Shown piece by piece: positions 10,877 through 23,419 of a stretch of 64,000 nt of DNA. Each line of letters begins with the position of its first letter. Within the stretch, counting starts at the first letter, position 1. Source of the DNA: Muscardinus avellanarius (lineage: Eukaryota > Chordata > Mammalia > Rodentia > Gliridae); NCBI GenBank assembly GCA_963383645.1, contig OY726560.1, positions 148,247,052 to 148,311,051 of the forward strand, given 5' to 3'. Below the pieces are notes generated by a model that was given only the letters and a program-made list of their open reading frames with translations, was not told where the DNA came from and did no database searches. A program made the translations under genes and the position numbers.

Positions 10877-11081
10877 CTCACGCATGCTTGTAATCCCAGT
10901 ACTTGGGAGTCTGAGACAGGAGGATCACACAGGTTCGAAGCCAGCCTCAGCTTCTTAGTGAGGCTCTCAGCAACTTAATGAGACCCTGTTTATAAATAAA
11001 ATATAAAAATAGGTCTGGGAAAGTAGCCCAGAGGTAAAATGCCCCTGAGTTCTATCCCCAGTGCTGTAAAAAAAAAAAAAG
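10877..11081 (+). mobile_element. B1/ID-type SINE
   Basis: Forward dimeric SINE: CTTGTAATCCCAGTACTTGG in the left half, GTCTGGGAAAGTAGCCCAGAGG in the right half, then a poly(A) tail. The tail and the end of the ID half are repeated 155 bases downstream together with L1 sequence. Confidence 0.85.
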
Positions 11082-11640
11082 TTAAAACTCAAAATGGTAG
11101 GAATTAAAAAAAAATCTCTCCATAATCACACTGACCATAAATGGCCTCAACTACTCAATAAAAAGACATAAGGTGGCAAAATGGATTAAAAACCAGAATA
11201 CATGTAGAAGGCCCCTGGATTCTACCCCCAGTGCTATAAAAAATAAAAAGTTAAAACTCATAATGGTAGGAATTAAAAAACATCTCTCTATAATCACACT
11301 GAACATAAATGTCCTTAACTTCCCTATAAAAAGACATAAAGTGGCAAAATGAATTAAAAACCAGAATACATTTATCTGCTGCTTACAGGAAACATACCTT
11401 AAGAATAAAGATAGTAACAAACTGATGGTCAAGAGCTGGAGCAAGGTGGTCCATGCCAAGGGAACTTGAAGACAAGCAGGAGTAGCAACTATGATGTCAG
11501 ACAAGTTAGACTTCAAGCCCAAGCTTATTAGAAGAGACAAAGCAGATCATTTTTTACTAATAAAAGGAACAATCCAGCAAGAAAAATAGTCAACATTTAT
11601 GTCCCAAGCACAGGCATAAATACAAAGAAAGAATACAATC
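11082..11640 (+). mobile_element. L1 ORF2 fragment with an internal tandem duplication
   Basis: The sequence reads as L1 ORF2 between the endonuclease and RT parts: the CACACTGACCATAAATGG block, then CAAAATGGATTAAAAACCAG, then the block ending in the GACTTCAAGCC region. The first about 155 bases occur twice (about 11080-11200 and 11238-11370), the second copy preceded by a SINE-end remnant. Confidence 0.8.
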
Positions 11641-11644
11641 TTCT

Positions 11645-11852
11645 TCTTTTTTTTTTTTCTTTTGTGGTACTGGGGTTCCTGGAAGCCCTTCTACCTCCGG
11701 GCTACTCTCCCAGACCTATTTTATACTTTTTTTCATTTTTGGAAACAGGGTCTCCTAAGCCAGTGCATGCGGCTGGCTTCGAACCTGTGCAATCCTCCTG
11801 TCTCTGCCTCCCAAGAGCGGGGATTACAAGTGTGCGCCACCATGCCCGGCTA
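11645..11852 (-). mobile_element. Young-subfamily B1/ID SINE with target-site duplication
   Basis: Full-length reverse copy of the GC-rich young subfamily. AAGAATACAA flanks it on both sides (about 11628 and 11853), marking the target-site duplication. Confidence 0.88.
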
Positions 11853-12150
11853 GAAGAATACAACCTTAAACCAGCCTCGATGTAACTAATTCAGTGACTG
11901 ACATGTGGCACATACTGTCTTAGGGGAAATTTATTAATACGTTAAAGGCCTCAAATGAACACATCTTTGACTCTGCAATTCAGCTTTAGGGTTTAGTCTT
12001 ATTATCCTCTAGATTGAAGAGACTATGCACATCCCCAAGGGAGATAACATTCAGTTATAAAATTCTGGGGAATTATAGTTCCTAATGTAGAAGATAGTCT
12101 TAGTATACAACTAAGGGCTATGAGAAAGTATGTCACCATCATTTTGAACT
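11853..12150. repeat. Partial extra copy of the AT-rich half of the 1.9-kb unit
   Basis: It contains the TAATTCAGTGACTGACATGTGG block and the following about 250 bases also seen at 9655-9930, then joins directly to the start of duplication copy 2. Confidence 0.8.
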
Positions 12151-14034
12151 ATTTGAGCTGGTGACAGAATAGTCCTGTGAGGAAAAATTGATGGATGACA
12201 CCTGGCCCATCTCCCTTGGGAGAATTGCTAGGCTCTAGGGACACTGACTGCCCTTTGACGGCCCAGCCTCCCAAGTATGGAGGGAACCCCCATCTACCTT
12301 GGCCCCCTGAGGCTTGGATGCTGCTGAGGCCCCATTGCCAGGGGGCTTTCTTGGCCCATGGCTCAGACTGCCTGCCCCTTGCTGAATCTCCTCCCTGTTC
12401 TTCCTTCCCTGTTGAGACCTACCCTCTGTGTCCTTGGGACAAGGACAAAGGAGGTGACCAGATGGTACAGGGTGCAGAGCTGGGTCCTCCTGTGTTGATG
12501 ATGGTGACGAGATGGGTCTGTGCTGGAAACGCTGGATCTTGACAATCCCCTACTGTCTCAACATGCATGAGTGGCCAGTGGACAGCATGGGCATTGTTTG
12601 CGGTGTCACCCAGGATGCAAAGGGCAGCAGCCCCACGGGGTCCTTCAATGTTTTCAGGAGTTGGAGTGGGACTCTGAGAAGGCCAAGTGGTGGAGGCCCA
12701 CGGAAAGGGTCTTGGTGGCAGAGCCTGCACCAAGTGCGGGTGGCTGGAGTAGGTGTAGGGGCAGTGGCAGCAGAAAGGAGCGTGGCAGGCCAGGGCACAG
12801 GGAAGGTGGTAGAGACAGGGCCCACGAGAGCACCCACCTAGACAGTTTCCCACTCAGAGCTCAGTAGAGCCTGATCCTAGGAGTGGAGGAGCTCAAGACA
12901 CCAAGAGAGAGCTCTCCTTCATTTCACTCCCCTGGCCTTTATGATGTTATCCTCAGGTCACATGATGGGCTCAGGGCGGGACTTCACAATATAAGTTCAT
13001 GATGTCATAAATGTCTTATGTATGTGTGTGTGTGTGTGTGTTTGAAGAGAAAGAGCCAAATGATGATAGGGAATATCTGTACATAAAATAAAATCAAAGC
13101 TTTAAAAGTCCTACTTACTAGTAGAATTAAATATGTAATCTTTCTTTTGTTTTTTTTTCTCATAAAAATGTAAATACAAAGTAAGAATACCACCCAAAAC
13201 CATCCAGGATGTAACTAATTCAGTGACTGATGTGTGGCACATACTCTCTTAGGGGATATGTATTAAAACTTTTAAAGCTTTAATCAATATTAAAGTTATT
13301 AAAACTTTTAAAGGCCTCAAATGAACACATCTTTGACTCTGCAATTCTGCTTTAGGGTTTATTCCTATGCCCTGGATTGAGGAGACTATGGGCATCCATA
13401 AGGGAGATAACATTCAGTTATCAAAGTCTGGGAAATTATATTTCCTAATGTAGAAGATATTCATGGTATACAACTAAGGGCTATGGGAAAGTATGTCACC
13501 ATCACTTTGAAATATCCTATGATGTGAGACTATAATGCACAAACAAATGTATGAAACTAAAAGAAAAACTGTAGAAAAAGAAACTAAGTGTACTTGTGTA
13601 TATACAAGTGTAAGTAAAACAAATCTGGGTAGATAACACTAAAGTATCCCTGGCAACAATCTCTTGGTGTGAGAATTATTGAAGACTAATTTTCTAGATT
13701 TGATTATCTAGATTTTTCTAGTTTCATAAAGTCAACATGCACTATTTTGGGTGATAAGGGATAAGAATAACAAAGCCTTTTTTTTTTTTTTTGGTACTGC
13801 AGTTTGAACCCTATGTCATTCTACCTGTGCTGTAGACAACCCAGCCCTATTTTATTTTTTATTTGGAAGCAGGGTCTTGGTAATTTTCAGGGTCTTCTAA
13901 GCTCCTATGTCTGGCCTCAAATTTGTAATCTTCCTGTCTCAGCCTCCATGTTTTACAAGTATACACCACCATGCTTAAGAAAACAATGCTATTTCTAAGG
14001 AGAAAAGTCCTCACTTGGCTCCACCTTTTTGACT
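12150..14034. repeat. About 1.9-kb duplication unit, copy 2
   Basis: Same order as copy 1: GC-rich part (12160-12960), TG microsatellite (13021-13042), AT-rich part (13100-13780), and the same old reverse SINE (about 13779-13978). Copy 2 and copy 3 starts are about 1916 bases apart. Confidence 0.85.
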
Positions 14035-15305
14035 GTGGGAAAGTATGTTACCATCACATTGATGTATGTGAGGTGGCGACAGCACAGTCCTGTGAGAAGA
14101 AACTGATGGATGACACCTGGCCCATCTCCCTTGGGAGGATTTTTGGGCTCTAGGGATACTGACTGCCCTTTGGAGGCCGAGCCTCCAAGGATGGAGGGAA
14201 CTCCCATCTACCTTGGTCCCTTGAGGCCTGGATGCCGCTGAAGCCCCATTTCCATGGTTCCCCTTGTACCATGGCCCAGATTGCCTGCCCCTTGCTAACT
14301 GTCCTCTCTGTCCTTCATTCCCTCTTGAGCCTAACCCTTTGTGTCCTTGAGGCAAGGATGAGGGAGGTGACCAGATGGCACAGGGTGCAGAGCTGGGTCC
14401 TCCTGTGTTGATGATGATGGTGATGAGATGGTTCTTTGCTGGAAACACTGGATCCTGACAGTCTCATATTTTCTCAACATGTGTAAGTGGCCAGTGGACA
14501 GCGTGGGCATCGTGTACAGGGTCACCCAGGACACAGAGGGCAGACCCGCGGGGTCCTTCAAGGTCTTGGGGAGCTGGAGTGGGACTCTGAGGAGGTCAGA
14601 TGGTGGAGGCTCATGGTAGGGGTCCTGGTGGTAGAGCCTCCACCGAGTGCAGGTGGCTGGGACTGGAGCAGGGGCAGGTGCAGGGTAAGCAGGGTGTTCC
14701 CACTCAGGAGCAGGAAGAAGCATGGAAGGCCAGGGTACAAGGAGGGCAGTAGAGGCGGGCTGGCAAGGGTGAACACCTAGAAAGTTGCCCATTCAGAGCT
14801 TAGTAGAGCCTAATCCCAGAAGTAGAGGAGCTCGATACACCAAGAGATCTCTCCTTCATCCCACTCCTTGCAGATCAAGTCAGCAGAGTGGACCTGGTCT
14901 TGTGATATCATCCTCAGAACACATGATGCGCACAGGGTGAGACAAGCATACAAGTTCACAGTGTCATAAAAGTTCTCTGTGTGTTTGTGTGTGTAGATAA
15001 AGAGCCAGGTGATAGAGAAGACTTGTACAAAAATAAAATCAAAGTTTTAAAAGTCCTACTTACTAGTGAATTTAAGATGTGATGCTTTTTTTCTTTGTTT
15101 CTTTTTTTTTTTTTAATTTGGAAACAGGGTCTCTTAAATCAGCGTGGCTGGCTTCGAACCTGTGCGATCCTCCTGTCTCCACCTCCCAAGCACGGGGATT
15201 ACAAGTGTGTGCCACCACACCCGGCTTCTTTGTTTCTTTTTTGCTCATAAAAATGTAAATACAAAATAAGAATACCATCCCAAACCAGCCAGGATGCAAC
15301 TAATT
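14035..15305. repeat. About 1.9-kb duplication unit, copy 3 (truncated)
   Basis: The GC-rich part runs 14078-14960, followed by a short GTGT block and the first part of the AT-rich half. Homology stops abruptly at about 15305, inside the TAATTC block, where L1-derived sequence begins. A young SINE half (15098-15226) is inserted. Confidence 0.85.
15098..15226 (-). mobile_element. B1-like half SINE in copy 3, with target-site duplication
   Basis: Only the B1-like half plus poly(T) is present. The flanking TTCTTTGTTTC is duplicated on both sides. Copies 1 and 2 lack it at this spot, so it post-dates the duplication. Confidence 0.85.
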
Positions 15306-17330
15306 CTCTCGCCTTGAAGATTGATTCAGTGGTGTGAGTGGTGTGTTTAAATCTCCCAATATTAATGCACTGGGTCTATTTGAGACCTGATTTCCTATAA
15401 AGTTTGTTTTTAAAATGCAAGTGCACCCATATTTGGGGCATAAACATTTACTATCATTATATATTCCTGCTGGATTGTTCCTTTTATTAATGAAAAGTTT
15501 CCTGCTTTGTCTTTCAGCTTAAACTCTGTTTCATTAGTTATTAGCATTTCTACCACTGCTCCTTTTCAATCCCCATTGGCATGATATATCTTTTTCCATT
15601 CTTTCACTTTTAGCCTATGACTATCTTTGACTGTAAGGTCAGTTTCTTGCAAGCAGCATATATTTGGATTATGTTTTTAACCCACACTGGCAGTATATAT
15701 CTTTTAATTAGTGAGTTAAGTCCTTTGACATTCAGTATTATAATTGAGATATAATTTTTGTTTCCTGTCATTTTCTGTTCTACATTCTGTTTGATGTAGT
15801 GTTCATTTTGCTTAATTGCCCCATTGAGTTAATTCATTGATTCTCTGGTTCTGAAATTTGTTTCTTTTTTCTTCTTTATAATTTGTTTCTTTACATATAT
15901 TCTCTAGTGCTGGCTTAGTATTCATGAATTTTTTAAGATTCTGCTTATCTTAAAACATTTTTATTTCTCCATAAATTTTAATAACCCTAGTGAATATAGC
16001 AGCATTGGTTTGAAGTTGTTTTCTTCCAGCATCTGGATTATATCATTCCAGTATCTCCTGACATTCATTAAAGTTTGGAGTGATTTTTATTGTTTTACCA
16101 CTGAATATCACCTATTCTTTAGTTCTCACTGCTTTTAAGATTTTTTCCTTAGCCTCTATGCTAGTCATTTTGATTATTTCATGGCAATGAGGAGGCTCTT
16201 CTTTGATTTTGTCTTAATCGTGGTCTTATATCTCCTGTACATGGATGTACAAGTCCTTTTCCATGCTTGGATAATTCTCTGAAATTATTTTTATGAATAC
16301 TCTTGGTCTTCTGCCTTTATCTTTTCTTCAATGCCTTTTATTCATAAGTTAGAATATTTCATATTCTCCCATAATTGTCCCATAAATGTTTAGATTCTAT
16401 TTTTGTAATGTCTTCTGTATATTGTTGACTGTGCTTTTGGTTTTGAATAAACTTTCTTCTAACAGTGATATTTTGTTTTCCATTTCATTTAATCCTCTGG
16501 AATTTCTTTCTATTGCTGTCTTCATTTTATTTATTGGCTCTTTCATTTAACCAGGCCTCTTTCTGATTCTTTCTTAAGGTTTCAACCTCCTCTTTCATTT
16601 CCTGTACACTTACTGTGAGGCCTTTCATCATATTGAAGATCAGGATTCAGAATTCTCCTTGCATTTCTTGTAGATCAGTACTGGTGATTTCGCTTGTTGA
16701 GTTGTGGGAATTCATTGTTTTCTCACTGTTTCTTATTCTCATATTTTCAGAGTTTATGTCTCTGTTGTCTTGGAATCTTTCTCTTTGTGAGTTGTTGATA
16801 GGTGCTGTTCCAGATCACTGTTGGAAGAGATGGTTCCAGCTGCCACTCACACTTTGATATTAACCCTGAAGACTGCATCTACTATCACCCCACTGTTGTT
16901 CTACTTGCAGATCATCAATACTAGTTTTGCTCTGGGGTTCCTTCTGCCTGCTGCTTTGGTAGTGTTGATGGGTTTCAGGTGTTAAGGTCAGGTGTGCCAT
17001 CAGTAGCTACCTTTATAAAGAGTCAGCTCAGCGGTGTGGGCAGAATAGTTTGTGACCTATGTGGTTTTTAAACCTTGATGTGCAGGCTGTTGAGTGTTTC
17101 TTTTTATCGATTGTGGTTCATTTATCTTTAGTGTCTGGCTGTCCTTTCCTCTGTATCACCTCTCCAGAGACCTGTGAGCCTGGGTTTCTGGAGGGCACAG
17201 TGTGCTGCTGCAGGTACAGGATTCTGGTGAGCACATAGGCTTTTGGATCTTTTTTTTCCTCTGTCCCTGAATCATGGCACTGGTTGCTTAAGATGTTGTA
17301 GTTCTGTTTCCCTACATAATTATTTTATTT
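15306..17330 (-). mobile_element. L1 5' part (5' UTR/ORF1 to ORF2 start), minus strand
   Basis: AT-rich sequence that reads on the minus strand as degraded L1 from the 5' region into the ORF2 endonuclease part. The complement of the TTAAAAACATAATCC-type block and of the ORF2 start lies around 15600-15740. There is no intact ORF. The 16.9-17.3 kb end is less certain. Confidence 0.65.
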
Positions 17331-17339
17331 ATTCTTCAC

Positions 17340-17875
17340 AATCCTTTGAAATTAGCAGTACAATCCATACGAGTCAAATTATGTAACCAGCCTAAATGTT
17401 CATCAACAGATGAAGAGAACACAAAATTATGAGATATACACACAGTACAATTCTGCCCGGCAATAAAGAAGAACAAAATTATGTCATTTGCAGGAAAATG
17501 GGTAGATATGGAGAACACTGTGTTAAGTGAGATTAGCCAGTCACAGAAAGTGAAAGGCCAAATGCTTTTTTCTCATGTGTGGAAGCTAGAGATAAACTGG
17601 GGTACAAAAGGAACTCCAGACAAAGGACGAAAACCCTTAGTGGAGTGATGGAGGGGCCTAAGTAATGGGGGAGGGAGATTTGATGAAGGAAACAGTTCAA
17701 TAGACACGATGTATATACACAAGAGTGTCGATGCCAATGTCAATCTCGTGCACAAGAAGGGAGGGTGTGCTGAGAGCCAGAGAGCAGCTCAGCAGGTGCT
17801 GTGCAAATTATGTCTCTATCACTCTGAAATTTATCATGATGTATGATTACAATGCACAAATTTAAAAAAAAGAAG
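17340..17875 (+). mobile_element. L1 3' end fragment, plus strand
   Basis: The block CCTAAATGTTCATCAACAGATGAA, followed by the AATAAAGAAGAACAAAATTATG and GAGATTAGCCAGTCACAGAAAG-type blocks, is typical of the L1 ORF2 end and 3' UTR. It ends in an A-rich stretch near 17865. Its orientation is opposite to the adjacent L1 piece. Confidence 0.8.
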
Positions 17876-17995
17876 CGATACATGTTTGAGGGGATTGATA
17901 TCCCAGTTACCATGATCTGATCATTACACAGTATATACAAGTGTTAAAATATCACATTGTATTCCATAAATACATACAATTATTGTCATTTAAAT

Positions 17996-18197
17996 TTTTC
18001 TTAGTACAAGGGATTAAACCCAGGGGCATTCTATCTCTAAGCTACACTCCCAGCCATTTATAATTTTTTTTGAAACAGGGTCTCGATAAGTTGCTGAGTG
18101 TCTTGTCAAGATGTTGAGGCTGGCCTCAAGGTGGCAATCCTCCTGCCTCAGCCTCTCAAGTTCTAGAATTACAGGTGTACATCACCACACACAGTTT
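17996..18197 (-). mobile_element. B1/ID-type SINE
   Basis: Older-subfamily dimeric SINE in reverse orientation. Flanks GTCATTTAAA and GTCACTTAAA suggest a target-site duplication. Confidence 0.85.
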
Positions 18198-18242
18198 GTC
18201 ACTTAAAGGCTTTAAATATGTATTTTGAAAAAGTATCTCCTC

Positions 18243-18437
18243 AGCTGGCATGGTGGTGCACCCTTGTAATCCCAGCATTTGGGAGGTTGAGACAGGAGGA
18301 TCATGGTTCACAGACAGCCTCAGCTACTTAGTGAGACCCTTTGCAACTCAGTGAGAAACTGTTTCAAAATAAAGAATAAAAAATAGGGCTGGGGATATAG
18401 CTCAGAGGTAGAAATCCCCTGGGTACCATCCCTACTA

Positions 18438-18481
<44 letters not shown>
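18243..18481 (+). mobile_element. B1/ID-type SINE with a (CA)n tail
   Basis: Forward SINE whose tail has become a CA microsatellite (18440-18481). The 12-base duplication AGTATCTCCTCA lies at 18231-18242 and again at 18482-18493, so the repeat is part of the inserted element. Confidence 0.9.
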
Positions 18482-18486
<5 letters not shown>

Positions 18487-18493
18487 CTCCTCA

Positions 18494-20600
18494 TGTTTCC
18501 CATTCCTGAGATTTACTCTAAGGATAAAAGAAAATGCCCATGAACTCTTCTTGTGTACATCCTCCCTTTAGATAATCTAGAACCATCAGGTTCTAGTAGC
18601 TGGAAGTACAACCATGCCCAGAACAGGGGAAGTCTCTGTCCTCTTGGCACTGTGCTCTAAATAGGAAAAACACTACTGAAAATTACTCTGCAGGTAATTA
18701 ATCGAGTTCAGTGTAACAGTGTGGAGTGATCTGAAAGCAGCAGCAATGTTCTGGGAGTGGGGACTGGGGCCAGCAGGGGCTACCGTGCAAAGGCCTTAGC
18801 AGTGGTCAGTAAGGACCTTGCTGAAGAGGTGGGATTTAAGTGAATTTTTGAATGGTGAGAAGCTGCCAGCCCAGGGAAGTTCTAGGGTATGGAGTTTCCA
18901 GCCATGGGAATAGTAAGCGAAGACATCCTGTGGTGGGAAGGGACTTGGTCCATTTCTTAGAGGCGGGTTGGCCATGTGTAGATTGCAAAGTAGGGTAGGA
19001 AGCAGTAGAGCAGTGATCCGAGGAAATGAGCCATCAGACATCTCCTACCCGCCAGCCTACCTCGTTAGCCACCAGTAGATCATCCTAAGTCTCTTCCTGT
19101 GTCAAGCATTGCAGTATCAAAGAAAAATATAAATGCTTCGACCTCACCCTCATCTGTGCAAAAGGCTCCAGCAGCTTCTCAGACCATGTGAGCTGTCAAT
19201 GCTTGAACACCTCATCACTAGACAGGTCAGCCAGATGGCTCGGGGCCGCCAAGTTCAGGGGAAATCTGTCTTCCACTGTGAGTTATTCTATGTAACTGTC
19301 TCCCTTAGTCTATGTGCTGGATGCTCAACAAATCCTGCTGATCACTTGCTTACCAACAAGTTGTTGAATAGTCAACAGGGCCTGACTTCGTTCTTTGAAG
19401 CCAGATCCAAATCCCACCTCTTCACCCGTGGGTGATGTGACTTTATAGGCAATGTGCTTTTCCCTTGTTGCCTCAGTTACCACATCTGTAAAGGGGGCCA
19501 ATAATAGCACCTACCCCAGCATGGTTGCTGTCAGACCCAAATGAGGTAATGCACACAAAACACTTGGAACTTTGACGGTCCTTGGGAAGGCTCCGTGACT
19601 GCCACCTGCAATTCTTCATTACTCCAAGGGAGCCCTTTCCATTTTCTTACTGGGAGGGCCCCAAGGCCTGTCCCCAGTGTGTGGGTTATTCAGGAGTATA
19701 AAATTTGGTGCTGAGGCATATTTATCTTGGGTGTGAGGAGGGCACTGAGGGTGTTTGTCCTCTGAAGGCTTATCGGCCTCATGTGTGAACCGGCCAGGCG
19801 GCTCACAGATAGCAGATCTGTGAGTGAACCCTGCTGAGTCTTTCTTGCAGGTGTTCAGCCTCTGAAGATCTGGGAAAACCAAGCAGATGTGACATGGGTT
19901 GGCTATGTGTTCTTTTCGGGGCTCCTGAACCCCAACTATTCAAATTATAGTGAGATAGTATGATGATTGCTATTGTTTTAAGCCATGACCTTTCAGATCA
20001 GTTCATTGATTGCTATTGTTTTAAGCCATGACCTTTCAGATCAGTTCATTGCATTACAAAGCGACAGATAACTGCAGCAGCTAGTGATGAGGGCTGGGGC
20101 CGAGGCTTTATGAGGGCTGCAAGTCTGTCTCCAAAGCTCATGTGCCCAGGTGTTGCTGGTATGCCAGAGGGGAGGAAGAAGGGAAGGGCGCAGAGAGGAA
20201 AAGAGACAGAGAAGAGGTTCCTTACTAGGCACTTCCATTGCATTCAGCTATGTGGGCGTTCCCATGTGGTCTAAGTAAGAATGACAACCCGCCATCATTA
20301 GAGTCTGCTGCTCTGTCCTTACTGAGACTCGTAAACTACCTGGTGATGAAGTAGAAAGTGGAAAAGCAGGGTGCCCTTGGCGGGCAAGGCAGTGGGAGCC
20401 CAGTGGAGAGGCAAGTACTGACCCCCCCCCCCACCTCCGCCTCCTGTCGGCAAGTATTCTTTTATCTTTCCAGACTCCTGGGAAGGCTTGCCCACCCTTA
20501 TAATCTTGCTTTGTGTATTTGTACAGATTAAGCTAGTAGGTGCACACAGCAGGTGTCAGCATCGCTTGCTGCTTTCTTGAAGCAGTGTCCAAGTGATAAG
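18494..20600. other. Upstream flank of PNLIPRP1
   Basis: No gene seen. It holds an MIR-like fragment in reverse orientation at about 19430-19580, a perfect 43-bp tandem duplication at 19965-20050, and a C12 run near 20422. Most is unique-looking sequence that could carry pancreatic regulatory elements. Confidence 0.55.
19965..20050. repeat. Perfect 43-bp tandem duplication
   Basis: Two identical 43-base units, 19965-20007 and 20008-20050, each starting GATTGCTATTG and ending AGTTCATT. They show no differences, so the duplication is recent or the assembly has repeated a segment. Confidence 0.95.
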
Positions 20601-20607
20601 GCTGGAG

Positions 20608-20614
20608 TATAAAA
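20608..20614 (+). promoter_or_regulatory. PNLIPRP1: TATA box of PNLIPRP1
   Basis: TATAAAA, about 30 bases upstream of the likely start of non-coding exon 1. An E-box CAGGTG lies at 20550-20555; such sites bind PTF1/bHLH factors in acinar cells, though a clear bipartite PTF1 site is not visible here. Confidence 0.8.
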
Positions 20615-20637
20615 GCAGGTCCTGGGGGACCCAGGGC

Positions 20638-20664
20638 AAAGGAGCACCTGGATCCTCAGACAGG
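20638..20664 (+). other. PNLIPRP1: PNLIPRP1 non-coding exon 1
   Basis: The start is inferred about 30 bases after the TATA box. The 3' end is set by a GTAAGC donor at 20665. The next exon opens exactly at the ATG, as in the paralogue at 44.2 kb. Confidence 0.65.
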
Positions 20665-20804
20665 GTAAGCCACCTGTGCCTGCCTTCCGCCCCTCCTACA
20701 GCTGGGAGGCAGAGGCCAGGCCGACTGCTTCCTGGAGCTCTGGAGTCCTGGCTCTTGGATCTGAGAACCTCCAGTGAGGCTGAGTGTGTCTGAATTTGTT
20801 GTAG

Positions 20805-23366
20805 ATGCTGATCTTCTGGACACTCGCGCTTTTCCTGCTGGGAGCAGCCCACGGTAAAGACTGGGCCACACCTGGCCGATGGGAAGGGCGCCAGCCCAAG
20901 CTCTCAGCTCCAAAACACCGGCCAACGAAGCTCCAGCTATGGCTGGGCTTCCAGCAGCTCCAGGGAGAGGTGGGGAGGGGGGCTGACACAGACTGCATAG
21001 ACGACCTGGGCACTTTGAGGGAGACCCGTTTCAGAGCATCCTTTTTCTTCACACCCAAGGTACTCGTGGCCAGAATTTTCTAGAGAAATCATTAAACAGG
21101 TGCCGGGGTTAATATATTGATTTATCAATGTGCGTTATCACTCTGGCCAAATAATACATCAAAAGAGCTGGGGAGGGACCGGGACTTTTAACGTTTCATG
21201 GCAGTCCTAAGCAAAGGCTCCACCGGCACCCATGTGGAAATCACTGGGGCTGGGCTAGTTAGTAAGCATCAGAGAGTTACAGGGGACACAGCCGTTATCT
21301 GTCCCTGAGCAGGAGAGGGACCAGGCCTGGGCAGCAGGGAGCTCACCCTTGAGCAGATCCATCTTTTTCTTTAGGAAGAGAAATTTGCTATGGTGACCTT
21401 GGGTGCTTTTATGACACCGAGCCCTGGGCTGGAACTGCAATCAGGCCCCTGAAAATCCTTCCCTGGAGCCCCGAGAAGATCAACACCCGCTTCCTGCTGT
21501 ACACCAACGAAAACCCAGACAACTTTCAGGTGAGGCCTCCGTCCTTTTACCACTGCCCCAGCTGGATGAGGGGCCAGGCCACCTTCAGCCCGTGAGGTTT
21601 CTGAGCCTTTTCCTCACCCTGCCCTGACTCCCCTGTCCCTCTAATTGCTTGCAAGAATCACACAGCATAGGTCCCCTGTAAGTGATGGCTTGACTGAGTG
21701 AATGGTTCACAGTTACCAGAACCTCTAGCTGGTTCTGCGGTTCTGGGCTGGGCACAGGGTCCAACAAGACCCATCAGGAAGGAAAGCCTTCTAGCTACCA
21801 CCCAGGCCCCACGGCAACAAAGAAAACTCACTTGGGGAGATGGGGCAGGTGCAGGGACATTGGGGTGGGCTTTGTGGAAGAGGTGGCTTTGTCCTATGCT
21901 GTGAACGGCTGAGGCTTTGGGACCGGCGGAGATGGGAAGGGATGGATGGGCTTTCAGGGCTGGGTGGCAAAGCCATGCAGCACCCTGCATTTGTCACAGA
22001 TTCTCCAGCTCTCCGATCCATCGACAATTGAGGCATCGAATTTTCGAACAGACAGAAAGACCCGGTTCATCATTCACGGCTTCATAGACAAGGGAGACGA
22101 GAGCTGGGTGGGAGACATGTGCAAGGTAAGCGGACTCTGACCCTTCGGCTGCTCTGCCAGCCACAGTGATGCTGATAACAGGGAGTCTCTGTATATGCGG
22201 TCCCTCCGTGCAATCAAAATGCCACCCTTCACAAAGAAATGCCCCTTTCTGTGCTTCCAGACTACTTCTGAAACGGAAACATCACTTGCTGTGTGAACAA
22301 ATACTCCCATATTATCATTTCTAGTTAAATTGAGACCCGGTGTTTTCTGTTGTCATTCTCAGTGAGGATACTTTGTATTTCTGCAGACAAGGTATTCTGT
22401 TCTTGTCCTTCAACTCTTTCCCACTTCTGCAAGAGTCAGAGATACACTGATCATATTTTTGAGATACGAAGACCAAAGCCTGACCCTCAGCAACTTAGCA
22501 AGACTATGCTTCAAAATAAATAAATAAATAAATAAATAAAATGCCCCTGGGCATGTGACTTGGAGGCAGAATGCTTCTGGTTTCAGTCCCCAGTTTAAAA
22601 AGAAAGAAAGAAAGAAAAAGGTATATGTGAAAAGGTTCTAAGTGGATTTTAAATGGATAGCACCATCCTGGTCATATGTAATGCCTGGAAGAACTAAGGA
22701 TATAGCTTCTCCTTTAATATCCAGGAAGGAGTTTTTTCTTCCAGAAGTTTTCAATCTCTTTAAGTCAGTGTGATTATATTTTTTTGTTCTGTTTTGTTTT
22801 TGTTTTAGTGGTACTGAGATTCTTTGAAGCCCTTCTTGCCTCCGTGCTACACTCCCAGACCTATTTTATACTTTTGGAACAGGGTCTCTTAAGCCAGTGC
22901 GGCTGGCTTCCAACCTGCGCAATCCTCCTGTCTCTGCCTCCCAAGTTCGGGAATTACAAGCGTGCGCCACCACGCCCGGCCAGTGTGACTATATTTTTAA
23001 AGCATTTGCAATATGTGTTTTCCCCTTAAAATCTGGATCGTCCTGAGTATAAATGTAGTGAAGCTTCCTTCTGCCTTAAAGTTTAGAAAATGCCCCGCAG
23101 GCCTATAGGAGTACTCAGGGTCAAATCCACAAGGTCACTTAGACAGTAGCTGATAGAGATTGCACTTTAGGTTTTCCTTTTCAAAACAAGACTCTTAGCC
23201 GGGTGTGGTGGTTCATGCTTATAAGCCCAGCATTTGGGAGGCTTGAGGCAGGAGAATCTCTGTTCATGGCCAACCTCAGCTACTTAGTGAGGCCCTTTGC
23301 AATTCAGTGAGACCCTGTTTCAAAATAAAGAACAAAAAAATAGGTACTGGGTTCCATCCCCAGTAA

Positions 23367-23419
<53 letters not shown>

